The notes beneath the pieces were generated by a model, which saw only the letters and a list, made by a program, of their open reading frames with translations, had not been told where the DNA came from and did no database searches. Positions 1 through 8,890 of a stretch of 64,000 nt of DNA are shown here, one piece after another. The position numbers were made by a program, and so were the translations under genes. Where the stretch lies: contig CAKULK010000012.1 in NCBI GenBank assembly GCA_934667275.1, positions 1 to 64,000 on the forward strand, read 5' to 3'. Source of the stretch: an uncultured Bacteroidales bacterium. GTDB taxonomy: Bacteria; Bacteroidota; Bacteroidia; Bacteroidales; Paludibacteraceae. The first letter of the stretch is position 1; each line of letters starts with the position of its first letter.

Positions 1-87
1 ACAAGAGAGAACCCATGCTACTTATAAAACATATTCCTTTGAACCACTACTTTTGCACTTCCAAGTTGAACTTGCCGCCTGCTTAGT

Positions 88-2175
88 TTGTTCTGCAAAT
101 CTATCACGATTGACAACAATTTGCTTATTACATATGCAGAAAAAGCGTTAGGTATTGAGAATGCAGAACAATATATACGGAGGCTGCAAGCTCTCAAAGT
201 TATCCGCTATGCTGCCTACAAATCACAATATATTCTCTTTGAAGGAACTGATATAGATATTGAGGCAGAACTTTATCATGCTAGTTCTGTTGTGCCTCGC
301 CCAGTCTTGACAGTAGAGAATATCTCAGAATACATGCATCAAAAAGCCATATTAGCATTGGCTTCGTACTATAAAACTGGAACTCCGCGTTACTTCCAGC
401 TCCATATCTCTAACACACCTATTGTACTTGACCCCAAAGACGATACCGATGGCTATATCAATCTGATATTCCCCACAGGCATCTCTTTGAACGATGTGAA
501 GCAGGCTTCTAACGGAAATGGAAAAGCTATACTCTATGCATATTTCCGCAATACAGAGGACATAATCAAGCATCTCTATGAGATTAAGAAACTCAAATAT
601 CTTTTGGAAAAAGTAGTGTTTGATGATCGCGTAGCAGCCAACGAGGTGGAGAATATCCTCAACTATGAGACCGAGCAACTCAACTCTGCGCTCAACGATA
701 CGCTCTTTGACCAAAAATCTGTCGTATGGATTTATGACGCAAAGCAGGTTGAGATCAAGAGCCAGCGCGACCTCAACCATCGCCTCTCGCTCATTTGTGA
801 CGAGGTATATGCATCTACACCTATCCTTCGTAACGAATTATTCAACCGCCACAAGGTCAACTCCGTTATTTCTGCTGCACGCGTCAACCTCCTGCAGGCA
901 ATTCTCGATAACTGCGACAAGGAGGATCTTGGGTTTGAAAAAAATGCCTTCCCGCCCGAAAAGACCATCTATTACACATTACTCAAAGAAACTGGTATGC
1001 ATCGCAGGGGCGACGATGGCTGCTACTTCCTATGCGAGCCCCAAAACGACAATGTGCGTGCCCTTTGGAACGCTTGTTGTGAATTCATGAACGGTAGCAT
1101 TGAGAAACCGCGCAAACTATCGGAACTTATTGCCACACTCAAAACCGCTCCCTTCAAACTCAAACAAGGTGTCATCGAGTATTGGCTTCCTATTTTCCTC
1201 TATATCAAGCAGCAGGACTTTGCTCTCTATGAGAACGGTCACTTCGTACTCAACATCAACAAAGAGGTTTTTGAGATTCTCCAAAAACATCCGGGTGATT
1301 TCAGCATTAAGTGCTACGATGTATCGGGCGTCAAGGTAGACTTCTTCAATAAGTATCGTCAGTTCTTCCATAAGGACGGCGATATTCAAATACAGAGGGG
1401 AAGCCTCATCGGTATTGCCAAGCCGTTCTTCCAGTATATCCGTGGGTTGAATGACTATGCCAAGGCAACCTATAAGTTCGACTCGCCTTTCACGGCTAAG
1501 TTCCGTGACGTACTCATGAATGCTACCGACCCGCAAAAGACTTTCCTTGAAGATCTCCCTATAGCATTCGGTTATAAAGACCTCAATAAAGAGGAATTCT
1601 TAGACCAGTATCTGGTACTTATCAAGCAATCATGTCAGGAACTAAACAACTGCTATTATAACTTTATATGCCGTATAGAGAAAGCGGTTGTAAATCACCT
1701 TGGTTTACCGTCCGATTATGAAGAGTACAAGCCTCTGTTAAATGCTCGTTACAAGAGTATAAACAAAGATATTCTGACTGCTAAAACCAAGTCATTTCTC
1801 GATCGTCTGCTGGCTCTTTCTGAAAATAAGACCGAGTTCTACGCAAAGATTGGTCTTGTCATTTTTGACCGTCGTGTAGAGAATATCAAGGATGCTGAGG
1901 AGGCTCTATTCATCAAGAACATGTTGCACCTATTTAGCGAGTTGGAACACTTTACCGAACTTTCGGATGCAGCCATCTCCTCAACTGATGAAGCATATAA
2001 TATAGACTTTGTTTCAACAACAGGCACCAGCGTAGCCAAGAAGACCTTCCGTCTCCCTGACTCCAAGAAGGCTGATGCCCAAGCCGTAGCCGACAAACTC
2101 GCCACACTCCTCTCTGGTGACAACGAAATGGATGTGTGCATACTTTTGAAACTCTTAAACGATAGAATAAACTAA
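88..2175 (+). CDS. Large defence-island protein, N-terminally incomplete
   Basis: The 695-residue frame is open from base 70 to the stop at 2173. No ATG occurs before codon 83, so the only start candidates are CTG at 79 and TTG at 88, just after an in-frame stop at 67. This suggests that the real N-terminus lies upstream in another frame (frame 2 is open over 2-148, frame 3 over 3-86) or outside the window. The N-terminal 80 residues resemble a winged-helix segment (an ENAEQYIRRLQALKVIR stretch followed by YILFEGTD). The rest is helical and has no Walker motif. My best guess is the C-terminal two thirds of a BrxC/PglY-like or DUF6079-like ATPase, but this is memory-based and weak. Its stop overlaps the next start (TAATG), so it is translationally coupled to the PP-loop gene. 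Confidence 0.7.
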   Translation: MFCKSITIDNNLLITYAEKALGIENAEQYIRRLQALKVIRYAAYKSQYILFEGTDIDIEAELYHASSVVPRPVLTVENISEYMHQKAILALASYYKTGTPRYFQLHISNTPIVLDPKDDTDGYINLIFPTGISLNDVKQASNGNGKAILYAYFRNTEDIIKHLYEIKKLKYLLEKVVFDDRVAANEVENILNYETEQLNSALNDTLFDQKSVVWIYDAKQVEIKSQRDLNHRLSLICDEVYASTPILRNELFNRHKVNSVISAARVNLLQAILDNCDKEDLGFEKNAFPPEKTIYYTLLKETGMHRRGDDGCYFLCEPQNDNVRALWNACCEFMNGSIEKPRKLSELIATLKTAPFKLKQGVIEYWLPIFLYIKQQDFALYENGHFVLNINKEVFEILQKHPGDFSIKCYDVSGVKVDFFNKYRQFFHKDGDIQIQRGSLIGIAKPFFQYIRGLNDYAKATYKFDSPFTAKFRDVLMNATDPQKTFLEDLPIAFGYKDLNKEEFLDQYLVLIKQSCQELNNCYYNFICRIEKAVVNHLGLPSDYEEYKPLLNARYKSINKDILTAKTKSFLDRLLALSENKTEFYAKIGLVIFDRRVENIKDAEEALFIKNMLHLFSELEHFTELSDAAISSTDEAYNIDFVSTTGTSVAKKTFRLPDSKKADAQAVADKLATLLSGDNEMDVCILLKLLNDRIN

Positions 2176-3284
2176 TGAAAGTTCGTCACGTATTAGGTAT
2201 ATCAGGTGGTAAGGATAGCGCAGCACTTGCTATCTATATGAAGAATAAATACCCTCATCTAAAGGTGGAGTATTACAACTCCGATACCGGTTGCGAGTTG
2301 GCAGAGACCGACCTTCTCATCAATCGTCTGGAAACCTATCTAGGTGGTATCAAACGACTTCGTGCCGCAGAAGGAAGCCCAGAGCCAACTCCCTTTGAAC
2401 ATTTCTTGAAGGCTGCAGGAAATTTTCTGCCCTCTCCTCAGCAACGTTGGTGTACTCAAAAGATGAAACTTCAGGAGATGGAGAAGTTTGTTGGTGATAT
2501 CCCGACGATATCGTATGTTGGTATTCGTGGCGATGAGGATCGAGAGGGCTATGTGTCTACAAAACCGAACATTCAATCCATCTTCCCATTCCGAAAAAAC
2601 ATCTGGAGTGTAGATGTCATCAATCGTGTTCTAGGAAATGCTAATTTACCAAAGCTGATTGAGAAATACCGTGAATTCACTCCAGCATCTCAATTGGATG
2701 CTGTATTGAAGATTGTCGAAGTTTCCATTACTAAAGAGTTCTTTTATGGTAAGAAAGCCAATGCCTTATTGGACTTCGACACAAAACTATTCAACAAGGT
2801 GGTATTTGAATGTCTCAAAGGGACGGACTGCCCTGTAGGTATGCTTGATGAGTTCCCACTGATTGATAATGATGACGTGCTTGTTAAGGCCGACATCTTC
2901 CGTATTCTGGAGGATAGCGGTGTCGGTATTCCTGCATACTACGACCCGATTCCTTTTGAGGTAGATGGTCATAAGGGGACATATAATCGTAGTCGATCTG
3001 GTTGCTACTTCTGCTTCTTCCAACAAAAACTCGAATGGGTTTGGCTCTATGAACAGCATCCTGACCTTTATGCCAAGGCCATGGAATTTGAAAAGGATGG
3101 TTACACATGGAACCAAAACGAGAGTCTTGCTGACCTAATAAAGCCGGAACGTATCCGCCAAATTAAATTAGATGCTGCAAAAAAACAAGAAGCCAAACGT
3201 GCCCAAGGTGCCAGCTGCCGCCTCATTGACTCCCTAGGTAGCGATGACGATAACGATGCCTTCTGCGCAAGTTGTTTCCTTTAA
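2175..3284 (+). CDS. PP-loop ATPase, PAPS-reductase/DndC-like
   Basis: The protein (369 aa) opens with the PP-loop SGGKDS at about residues 10-15, the ATP-pyrophosphatase signature of PAPS reductases, DndC/SspD and BrxP. Cysteines lie in RWCTQK (about 92), in GCYFC (about 276-279, followed by FFQQKLEW), and in a terminal FCASC (about 364-367). The first sets could bind an Fe-S cluster, as in DndC; the terminal CxxC is an extra. It is shorter than typical DndC (about 500 aa). It overlaps the preceding stop and lies 12 bp before the helicase, which fits an operon-encoded multi-component system. Assimilatory sulfate reduction is unlikely because no cys genes are nearby. The fold is certain; sulfur transfer to DNA is an inference from context. 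Confidence 0.85.
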   Translation: MKVRHVLGISGGKDSAALAIYMKNKYPHLKVEYYNSDTGCELAETDLLINRLETYLGGIKRLRAAEGSPEPTPFEHFLKAAGNFLPSPQQRWCTQKMKLQEMEKFVGDIPTISYVGIRGDEDREGYVSTKPNIQSIFPFRKNIWSVDVINRVLGNANLPKLIEKYREFTPASQLDAVLKIVEVSITKEFFYGKKANALLDFDTKLFNKVVFECLKGTDCPVGMLDEFPLIDNDDVLVKADIFRILEDSGVGIPAYYDPIPFEVDGHKGTYNRSRSGCYFCFFQQKLEWVWLYEQHPDLYAKAMEFEKDGYTWNQNESLADLIKPERIRQIKLDAAKKQEAKRAQGASCRLIDSLGSDDDNDAFCASCFL

Positions 3285-3296
3285 TAATACTGCAAT

Positions 3297-5588
3297 ATGT
3301 TAAAGTCTGATATGGAATGGCCAGAAAGTGGGCGATATTCGTCCGACTCAGATTGGAAGCCAATAGGTTTCTTCTCCGAGGGGCTATGTAATTCCACGCA
3401 GTTTGATTTGCTGCTTGGATTCTTTGCTTCGTCTGCAATCTCTGTGCTCTCGTCGGGCTTTGCCGCATTCCTATATAATGGAGGTAAGATGCGTCTTATC
3501 ATCAATGACATTTTATCTGAGGAAGATAAGGATGCAATCAATACCGGTTTTTCGACCAAAGAGATTTCTGCGTTTGACCTTTCGAATCTGTCTGCTCTCC
3601 AGAAAACCTTATCAGAGCGAGATCAGCATTTCTTTGAATGTTTAGCTTGGCTCATCCGTAACAATCGTATCGAGATTAAAGTCATTGCACCTAAAAACTC
3701 TATTGGAATCTCTCATACGAAATGCGGGCTATTCTCCGATGGGCTAAACAAAGTTGCATTTGATGGTTCTTGTAATTTCTCAAAAACTGCACTCATAGAT
3801 AATTTGGAGAGTATATCTGCATATTGCGAATGGGATAGTCCTAAAGACAAAGCTCGTGTAGCTGATATTGAGGCAACTTTCAATAAGACCTTTTCTGGTG
3901 CCAATGAAGATGTTATTTATATATCACCGGATAGTATTAAGACGCAGATTTGTGACAAGTTTCCTGATAAAGAACTCCCTCAACTGCTGAAAGATGAAAA
4001 GGAACTGCTCTCCCACGCTCACACTGGAGCACTTCCAGAAACCATCCATAGAATTTTGGATAAGGCATTCAAAAAAGTTGAAGATATTATCCATAAGAAG
4101 GAAGAAGATGATGATGCCTTGTTGATAGCTCAGGATGAGCCACATTTCCCATACCCATCCCCTAAGGACTATCAAGTTTTGGCATATAATCGTTGGAAAC
4201 GTACACAACAGGGGTTGTTTGCGATGGCGACCGGTACAGGTAAAACAATCACCTCACTAAATTGCTTATTGGAGATATACAAACACTTTGGCTACTACAA
4301 GGCGCTTATTCTTGTACCAACCATTGCGCTCGTAGAGCAATGGGAAAGAGAGTGCGCAAAGTTTAACTTTAAGAACATTTATAAAGTAAGTTCTAAAAAT
4401 GCGGGCTGGCAACATAATGTTTCCAACATTAAAATGATGGAATTGACTGCTCCTAAGGACGAACCTTTATCATACATTATTATATCTACATATGCTTCTT
4501 ATGGCCGTTCTACAGTATTTCAAGACCTTAACGGGTTTCCTAAAAACAAACTGCTTCTGATTGCAGACGAGGCACACAATATGGGTAGTGGAACTCTTCG
4601 CAAAAAATTAGATTTAATACCCTACAAACGTCGCATTGGTTTGTCGGCAACTCCTGAACGTCAGTACGATGATGCTGGTAATGAAGCCTTACGAGAGTTC
4701 TTTGGCTGTCCTGATGAATATACCTTTTCCTACACTATGCAGGCCGCAATAGAAGAAGATCCTCCTGCATTGTGTGGATACTATTATTATCCTCATATTG
4801 TACATTTGACAGACCTTGAAATGCTGGAGTATATTGATATTTCCAAGAAGATTGTCAAACTTATGAATTTTGACGACCCAGAAAGTGAGGAGATATTAAA
4901 ACGTCTGTTACTCAATCGTAAGCGGATCATTCATAAAGCAGCTAACAAAAAAGAAGTTTTCAAACAAATTATTGAAGAACGATTAAACGAGTGTGGCAAT
5001 CTTAAGTACTCGCTGATATATGTGCCGGAAGGATTAAAACCAAATAAGAGAAAGGTGGATATATATGATGAGGATGAGGATGTTTTTGAGACGAAAGAAG
5101 AGGTTGTTATTGATACAGAAGACGAACATCTAATTGATGAATATACAGCAATAGTACGAGACACCAACTCACGTGTTACCGTTCGACAGTTTACGTCTGA
5201 ATCAAAGGAACGTGAAACAATATTGAATGATTACGCTGCAGGTCGAATCGATGTGCTTACATCAATGAAGTGCTTAGATGAAGGTGTAGATGTACCACGT
5301 AGTGAATTTGCAGTTTTTTGTTCAAGTACAGGAAATCCTCGTCAGTTTATCCAGCGCCGAGGTCGTGTACTTCGTCTACATAAAGATAAAAAGTTTGCAG
5401 TTATTCACGATTTGATAGTTGTTCCTGATTATATTAGTGAAGAAACATTTCAGTTAGAAAAGAACCTCGTTCTTAACGAACTAAAACGAGTACGCGAGTT
5501 TGCACTTCTTTCTAAAAATGCAAATGAATCAATCAATATACTCAATCCATATTTACAAAAATACGAAATATCAATTTTTAATTCATAA
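3297..5588 (+). CDS. PLD-domain / DEAH helicase fusion
   Basis: The protein (763 aa) has two parts. Residues about 1-180 are a phospholipase D-like domain with one HxK motif (HTKCGLFSDG, about 140) followed by GSCNFS (about 157). The rest is a superfamily 2 helicase: Walker A ATGTGKT (about 310), DEAH box ADEAHNMG (about 423), motif III GLSATPE (about 448) and motif VI QRRGRVLR (about 685). Such PLD-helicases occur in restriction and defence loci, where the PLD domain may be a nuclease and the helicase translocates DNA. A single HxK implies dimerisation for activity, as in other PLD nucleases. An acidic, charged insert (DEDEDVFETKEE) lies near residues 590-600. The next gene follows after 5 bp. 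Family assignment is secure; its target is unknown. Confidence 0.9.
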   Translation: MLKSDMEWPESGRYSSDSDWKPIGFFSEGLCNSTQFDLLLGFFASSAISVLSSGFAAFLYNGGKMRLIINDILSEEDKDAINTGFSTKEISAFDLSNLSALQKTLSERDQHFFECLAWLIRNNRIEIKVIAPKNSIGISHTKCGLFSDGLNKVAFDGSCNFSKTALIDNLESISAYCEWDSPKDKARVADIEATFNKTFSGANEDVIYISPDSIKTQICDKFPDKELPQLLKDEKELLSHAHTGALPETIHRILDKAFKKVEDIIHKKEEDDDALLIAQDEPHFPYPSPKDYQVLAYNRWKRTQQGLFAMATGTGKTITSLNCLLEIYKHFGYYKALILVPTIALVEQWERECAKFNFKNIYKVSSKNAGWQHNVSNIKMMELTAPKDEPLSYIIISTYASYGRSTVFQDLNGFPKNKLLLIADEAHNMGSGTLRKKLDLIPYKRRIGLSATPERQYDDAGNEALREFFGCPDEYTFSYTMQAAIEEDPPALCGYYYYPHIVHLTDLEMLEYIDISKKIVKLMNFDDPESEEILKRLLLNRKRIIHKAANKKEVFKQIIEERLNECGNLKYSLIYVPEGLKPNKRKVDIYDEDEDVFETKEEVVIDTEDEHLIDEYTAIVRDTNSRVTVRQFTSESKERETILNDYAAGRIDVLTSMKCLDEGVDVPRSEFAVFCSSTGNPRQFIQRRGRVLRLHKDKKFAVIHDLIVVPDYISEETFQLEKNLVLNELKRVREFALLSKNANESINILNPYLQKYEISIFNS

Positions 5589-5593
5589 ATATC

Positions 5594-5827
5594 ATGGCTA
5601 AACAATTAACTAATGCAGACCGTCTGTTGAAGTCTGTATTGGCCGACGCGAAACTCGTTGAGTATGGTGGGTACAATCCTGATGACTATGCGAGTGTTGA
5701 TGACGCCCTTATCTCTGAAAACTTTTGTGTCCAAGCAGTTGCAAAAATTATTTACGATAAGGAGCAGAAACAATCTGACAAGGAAATTTATAATGATGTG
5801 AATAACTTCTTAAAGAGCAATATATGA
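5594..5827 (+). CDS. Small unknown defence-operon protein, 77 aa
   Basis: I do not recognise this protein. It begins ATGGCTAAACAATTAACT shortly after the helicase stop and its own stop overlaps the next start (ATGA at 5824-5827), so it is clearly a translated member of the operon. It is acidic and predicted mostly helical, with no cysteine pair, transmembrane segment or signal peptide. The size and position, directly before the SMC-like ATPase, suggest a small adaptor of the ATPase. In Dnd operons the small protein is DndE, but DndE is normally encoded after DndD, and I see no convincing DndE motif here. Confidence 0.7.
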   Translation: MAKQLTNADRLLKSVLADAKLVEYGGYNPDDYASVDDALISENFCVQAVAKIIYDKEQKQSDKEIYNDVNNFLKSNI

Positions 5828-7998
5828 TTTTAAAAGAGATAGAAATCCATAATTTTCGGAGTTATTATGGTCATGATAACACCTTCAAGTTATCTCCTGG
5901 ACTTACACTAATCCTTGGTGATAATGGTGATGGTAAAACCACATTCCTTGAAGCATTGGAATGGTTGTTCTATACTGCTTCTGAGGACAAAACAGAATCT
6001 AACGTTTCAGAAAAACGCAAAAGTGAGATGGATACAGACGAGTCTGATGTCTGCTCTGTCTCAATTAAATTTGATCATGATGGAGAGAAGGAGTTGATTA
6101 AGAGTTTTCATTTTAAAAAACTCCCAAGTGGTGGATATACTACTTATGATTACAAGTTTGTGGGTATAGAAACCGTTGCTTCTGAACGTATACCTCAGAA
6201 CGGTAAACGTCTCCTTGAACGTTGTTTTGATACTGTTATCCGCAAATATTGTCTTTTCAAAGGAGAGTCCGAACTGAACATTTTTAATGGTGAGGCAGCT
6301 ATCAATTCTTTGGTTGACACGTTTTCGGACGTCCGGAAATTTAAGGAATATGTTGATTTGACAACTGATTTTGAGGCAAAATCACAATCGGTTGTAGAAA
6401 AAGAAATGACTCATGACCGTAAAGCGGCTCGTCGTGCAAAAGAATTAGAAAGCGAATTACGAAAGGTAAAAGATAGTATCCGAGATGCTCAGTCTGACCT
6501 TAAAACTCAAACTCAAGCCATTCAAGATTTTACAACGCGTTTGGAAGTCCTCGAACGCAACCAAGGTGCCTGTGAGCAATATCAGGATATCAAGAAACGA
6601 ATTGAGAGCAAAAAAGCGGAAATACTTCGCACAAAGGTCTATATAGACGTTGACTATAACGCAAGTTTGTTGGATGACTATTGGATTCTGCGTTCTTTTG
6701 CTCCCATTCTAGATCAATACACAGAAAAAGTTTCTAAGTTAAGCAGAGAAAAACGCAAATTAGAACGTCAAGATATTGAGAGTCGTGCCAAAGCAGCTGC
6801 GACTCAAGATGTTGTTACGGAAATTCAACAACTGGCTAATGGTGTAGCTCCACTTCCTTGGCATCTCCCTGATAAAGATACAATGCAGGAGATGATTGAC
6901 GAGGAGGTATGCAAGGTTTGTGGTCGTCCGGCTCCTAAAGGGTCAGATGCATACAACTTTATGGTGCAAAAACTACATACTTATTTGCACAAAGTAGAAG
7001 AAGAATCAAAAAAACGTTTAGCAAAACAAGAAGAAAAGCCACTCTTTACTAATGAATATATCGATGAATTGCATACTCGTTCTATTCAAATGAGCGGTGA
7101 CAATGAGAAATGGATTCACCAAATTGCCACAGAAATAGCTGACCGTCTATCCTTTATACAAAAACGAAAAGCAGATTTAGAGAAGATAAAGAAAGAATTG
7201 CAAGAGGCGGAGGATGAGAAGACACGTTTGTTGGTTCAATCTCAGGACCTTACCGAAGATATACTTGAAATAAGTTTTTCCGACTTTAAAGGCTTTTCGG
7301 AGCAAAGAAATCGAGCAGAATTGAAAGTTCAAGAATTAACTCGTGATATAAATGACCTTGAGAAACGTAAAAAGGAAATTGAAGATGAGTACAATTCTCT
7401 AGATACCGAAAATACAAGTGTAAAACTTTATCAAAGAGTTCATACCGCCATGCTTAAAATCATGGAAGCATTTTCGCGTGCAAAAGAGCAGAATATTGTT
7501 GATTTTCTTAGTATGCTTGAAGAGAAAGCAAACCATTATATGGAGATTCTCAACCAAAACGATTTCCATGGTTTGATTAAGATAGTGCGTAAACTAAATG
7601 GTACAGCAGAAATTCGTCTTTTCAGCTCTAACGGTTCACCTATATTGAAGCCTGGTGGAGCACAGAAAACCACGATGTACATGTCCGTTCTTTTCGCGAT
7701 TTCGAGTATTACCACACTTAAACGTGAAGAAGATTATCCATTGATTTTTGATGCTCCTACGTCCTCGTTTGGTGATATTAAAGAAAATGTTTTCTACAAC
7801 ATTATTGATAAGATAGATAAACAATGTATTATCGTCACTAAAGATTTACTTGTTATCGATCCGGTAACGGAGAAAGCTGTTCTAAATCAGGATAAAATCA
7901 ACGAACTCACATGCTCTGTATATCGCATCCAAAAAGCAGAAGGATATGATGTACTAGACCTATCAACTATTCAAACTAAAATTAGCAAAATTAAGTAA
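5824..7998 (+). CDS. Rad50/DndD-like SMC-family ATPase with zinc hook
   Basis: This 724-residue protein has the split ATPase layout of Rad50, SbcC and DndD. Walker A GDNGDGKTT sits at about residues 31-39, two long charged coiled coils flank a CxxC hook (VCKVCGRP, about 361-368), an ABC-type signature variant KPGGAQ is at about 609, and Walker B PLIFDAPTSS at about 638. The length matches DndD (about 650-700 aa) better than SbcC or Rad50 (over 900 aa). It overlaps the 77-aa gene upstream by 4 bp and is 2 bp from the next gene. With the PP-loop enzyme it forms a DndC-DndD-like pair. A nucleolytic partner like Mre11 is absent from the locus, so the PLD-helicase may fill that role; this is inference. 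Confidence 0.88.
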   Translation: MILKEIEIHNFRSYYGHDNTFKLSPGLTLILGDNGDGKTTFLEALEWLFYTASEDKTESNVSEKRKSEMDTDESDVCSVSIKFDHDGEKELIKSFHFKKLPSGGYTTYDYKFVGIETVASERIPQNGKRLLERCFDTVIRKYCLFKGESELNIFNGEAAINSLVDTFSDVRKFKEYVDLTTDFEAKSQSVVEKEMTHDRKAARRAKELESELRKVKDSIRDAQSDLKTQTQAIQDFTTRLEVLERNQGACEQYQDIKKRIESKKAEILRTKVYIDVDYNASLLDDYWILRSFAPILDQYTEKVSKLSREKRKLERQDIESRAKAAATQDVVTEIQQLANGVAPLPWHLPDKDTMQEMIDEEVCKVCGRPAPKGSDAYNFMVQKLHTYLHKVEEESKKRLAKQEEKPLFTNEYIDELHTRSIQMSGDNEKWIHQIATEIADRLSFIQKRKADLEKIKKELQEAEDEKTRLLVQSQDLTEDILEISFSDFKGFSEQRNRAELKVQELTRDINDLEKRKKEIEDEYNSLDTENTSVKLYQRVHTAMLKIMEAFSRAKEQNIVDFLSMLEEKANHYMEILNQNDFHGLIKIVRKLNGTAEIRLFSSNGSPILKPGGAQKTTMYMSVLFAISSITTLKREEDYPLIFDAPTSSFGDIKENVFYNIIDKIDKQCIIVTKDLLVIDPVTEKAVLNQDKINELTCSVYRIQKAEGYDVLDLSTIQTKISKIK

Positions 7999-8000
7999 TT

Positions 8001-8750
8001 ATGGATAGATTATTTGATGCTTGGGCAAGAAGAAACCCAGAGTGGGAGATACGATATGAGGATTCTGTTGTTAAAAACTTCTGCGAATATGGTAAAGGTA
8101 ATACCAGTCTTCGTGATGCACGTGGCAAGTTGTTTGGTGCAGGCTATGAAATGTTTATTGTTGCATTTTTTATCGGTTTGTACTTTGATCAACGAAGACC
8201 ACTTAACCCCGATAAATCAAAGGTAAAAGAATTTGGACAACAGATACAATATTGGGGCAATATTGATGTAAGGAATGGGCGTAAAGCTTACCCTAAATTA
8301 AGAGAATACATATTTGCAGCATTAGTAGCAAAAACAGATTTCGATTTTATTGCTCTTGATAAAGGAGATAAAACCATTCGCGAAGCTGTTGACGCGCTAA
8401 TGACAACCATGGAAGAATATGGCAATTGGGGCTTTCATTTTATTGAAGACAAACTTATAGATAACCCTAATTATTTCTACAACGAAACCGCATTCATGGA
8501 ATTGTTTTTGTCGTTTGCTGCAGTTGTGAATAATGAAGAAGATGATGAACTAGAATCTTTAGATGATGAACAAGTCGAAAAGGAGGTAGTTGCACCAACT
8601 ACAAAAATTCGCACTCGATGGACTACGAAAGAGGTTAAGGAGTTAACAAACTTCTTCAAATCGGGAATGTCGATAGATCAGCTTGCTCAGTATTTCAATC
8701 ACGACGAAAACAGTGTTATAGAACAACTTCAGAAACAGGGGCTTTTATAA
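8001..8750 (+). CDS. Unknown operon protein with C-terminal HTH-like end
   Basis: I do not recognise this 249-residue protein. Residues about 1-175 form a compact, aromatic-rich domain containing LFGAGYEMFIVAFFIGLYF, which looks like a buried helix rather than a secretion signal. An acidic linker follows (EEDDELESLDDEQ, about 177-190). The last 45 residues (RTRWTTKEVKELTNFFKSG and onward) read like a SANT/helix-turn-helix segment that could bind DNA. It starts 2 bp after the ATPase stop, and its own stop overlaps the start of the 46-aa Cys-rich gene. A distant relation to DndE is possible but not demonstrable by eye. It is a strong candidate for a new family defining this system. Confidence 0.75.
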   Translation: MDRLFDAWARRNPEWEIRYEDSVVKNFCEYGKGNTSLRDARGKLFGAGYEMFIVAFFIGLYFDQRRPLNPDKSKVKEFGQQIQYWGNIDVRNGRKAYPKLREYIFAALVAKTDFDFIALDKGDKTIREAVDALMTTMEEYGNWGFHFIEDKLIDNPNYFYNETAFMELFLSFAAVVNNEEDDELESLDDEQVEKEVVAPTTKIRTRWTTKEVKELTNFFKSGMSIDQLAQYFNHDENSVIEQLQKQGLL

Positions 8751-8890
8751 TGTCATGCCATTATAACCACGTAGATTGTGCCTATCCCCAAGACTGTCCG
8801 CGTCACGGGCATTGCTGTGCCTGTGTCGCCTATCACAAAGTTATGGGGACAAAATTACCAGCATGTCTCCATGAACTCAATTGGAATTGA
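8750..8890 (+). CDS. DUF6485-like Cys-rich 46-aa protein
   Basis: The start ATG overlaps the TAA stop of the preceding gene (TAATG), so this very short gene ends the operon. The 46 residues contain seven cysteines arranged HVDC, QDC, GHCCAC and LPAC, with the pattern CPRHGHCCACVAYHK. This matches the small DUF6485 family as I remember it, in which the cysteines probably bind metal. It is too short for ordinary gene callers and is easily missed. A hairpin terminator follows at 8926-8970. DUF6485 proteins also occur alone on chromosomes, so it may be a passenger rather than a component; the translational coupling argues for function with the operon. Confidence 0.75.
   Translation: MSCHYNHVDCAYPQDCPRHGHCCACVAYHKVMGTKLPACLHELNWN

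Noticed and set aside
2175..3284. Assimilatory PAPS reductase
   Set aside because: No cysteine biosynthesis genes adjoin it, and the operon partners are a helicase and an SMC-like ATPase.
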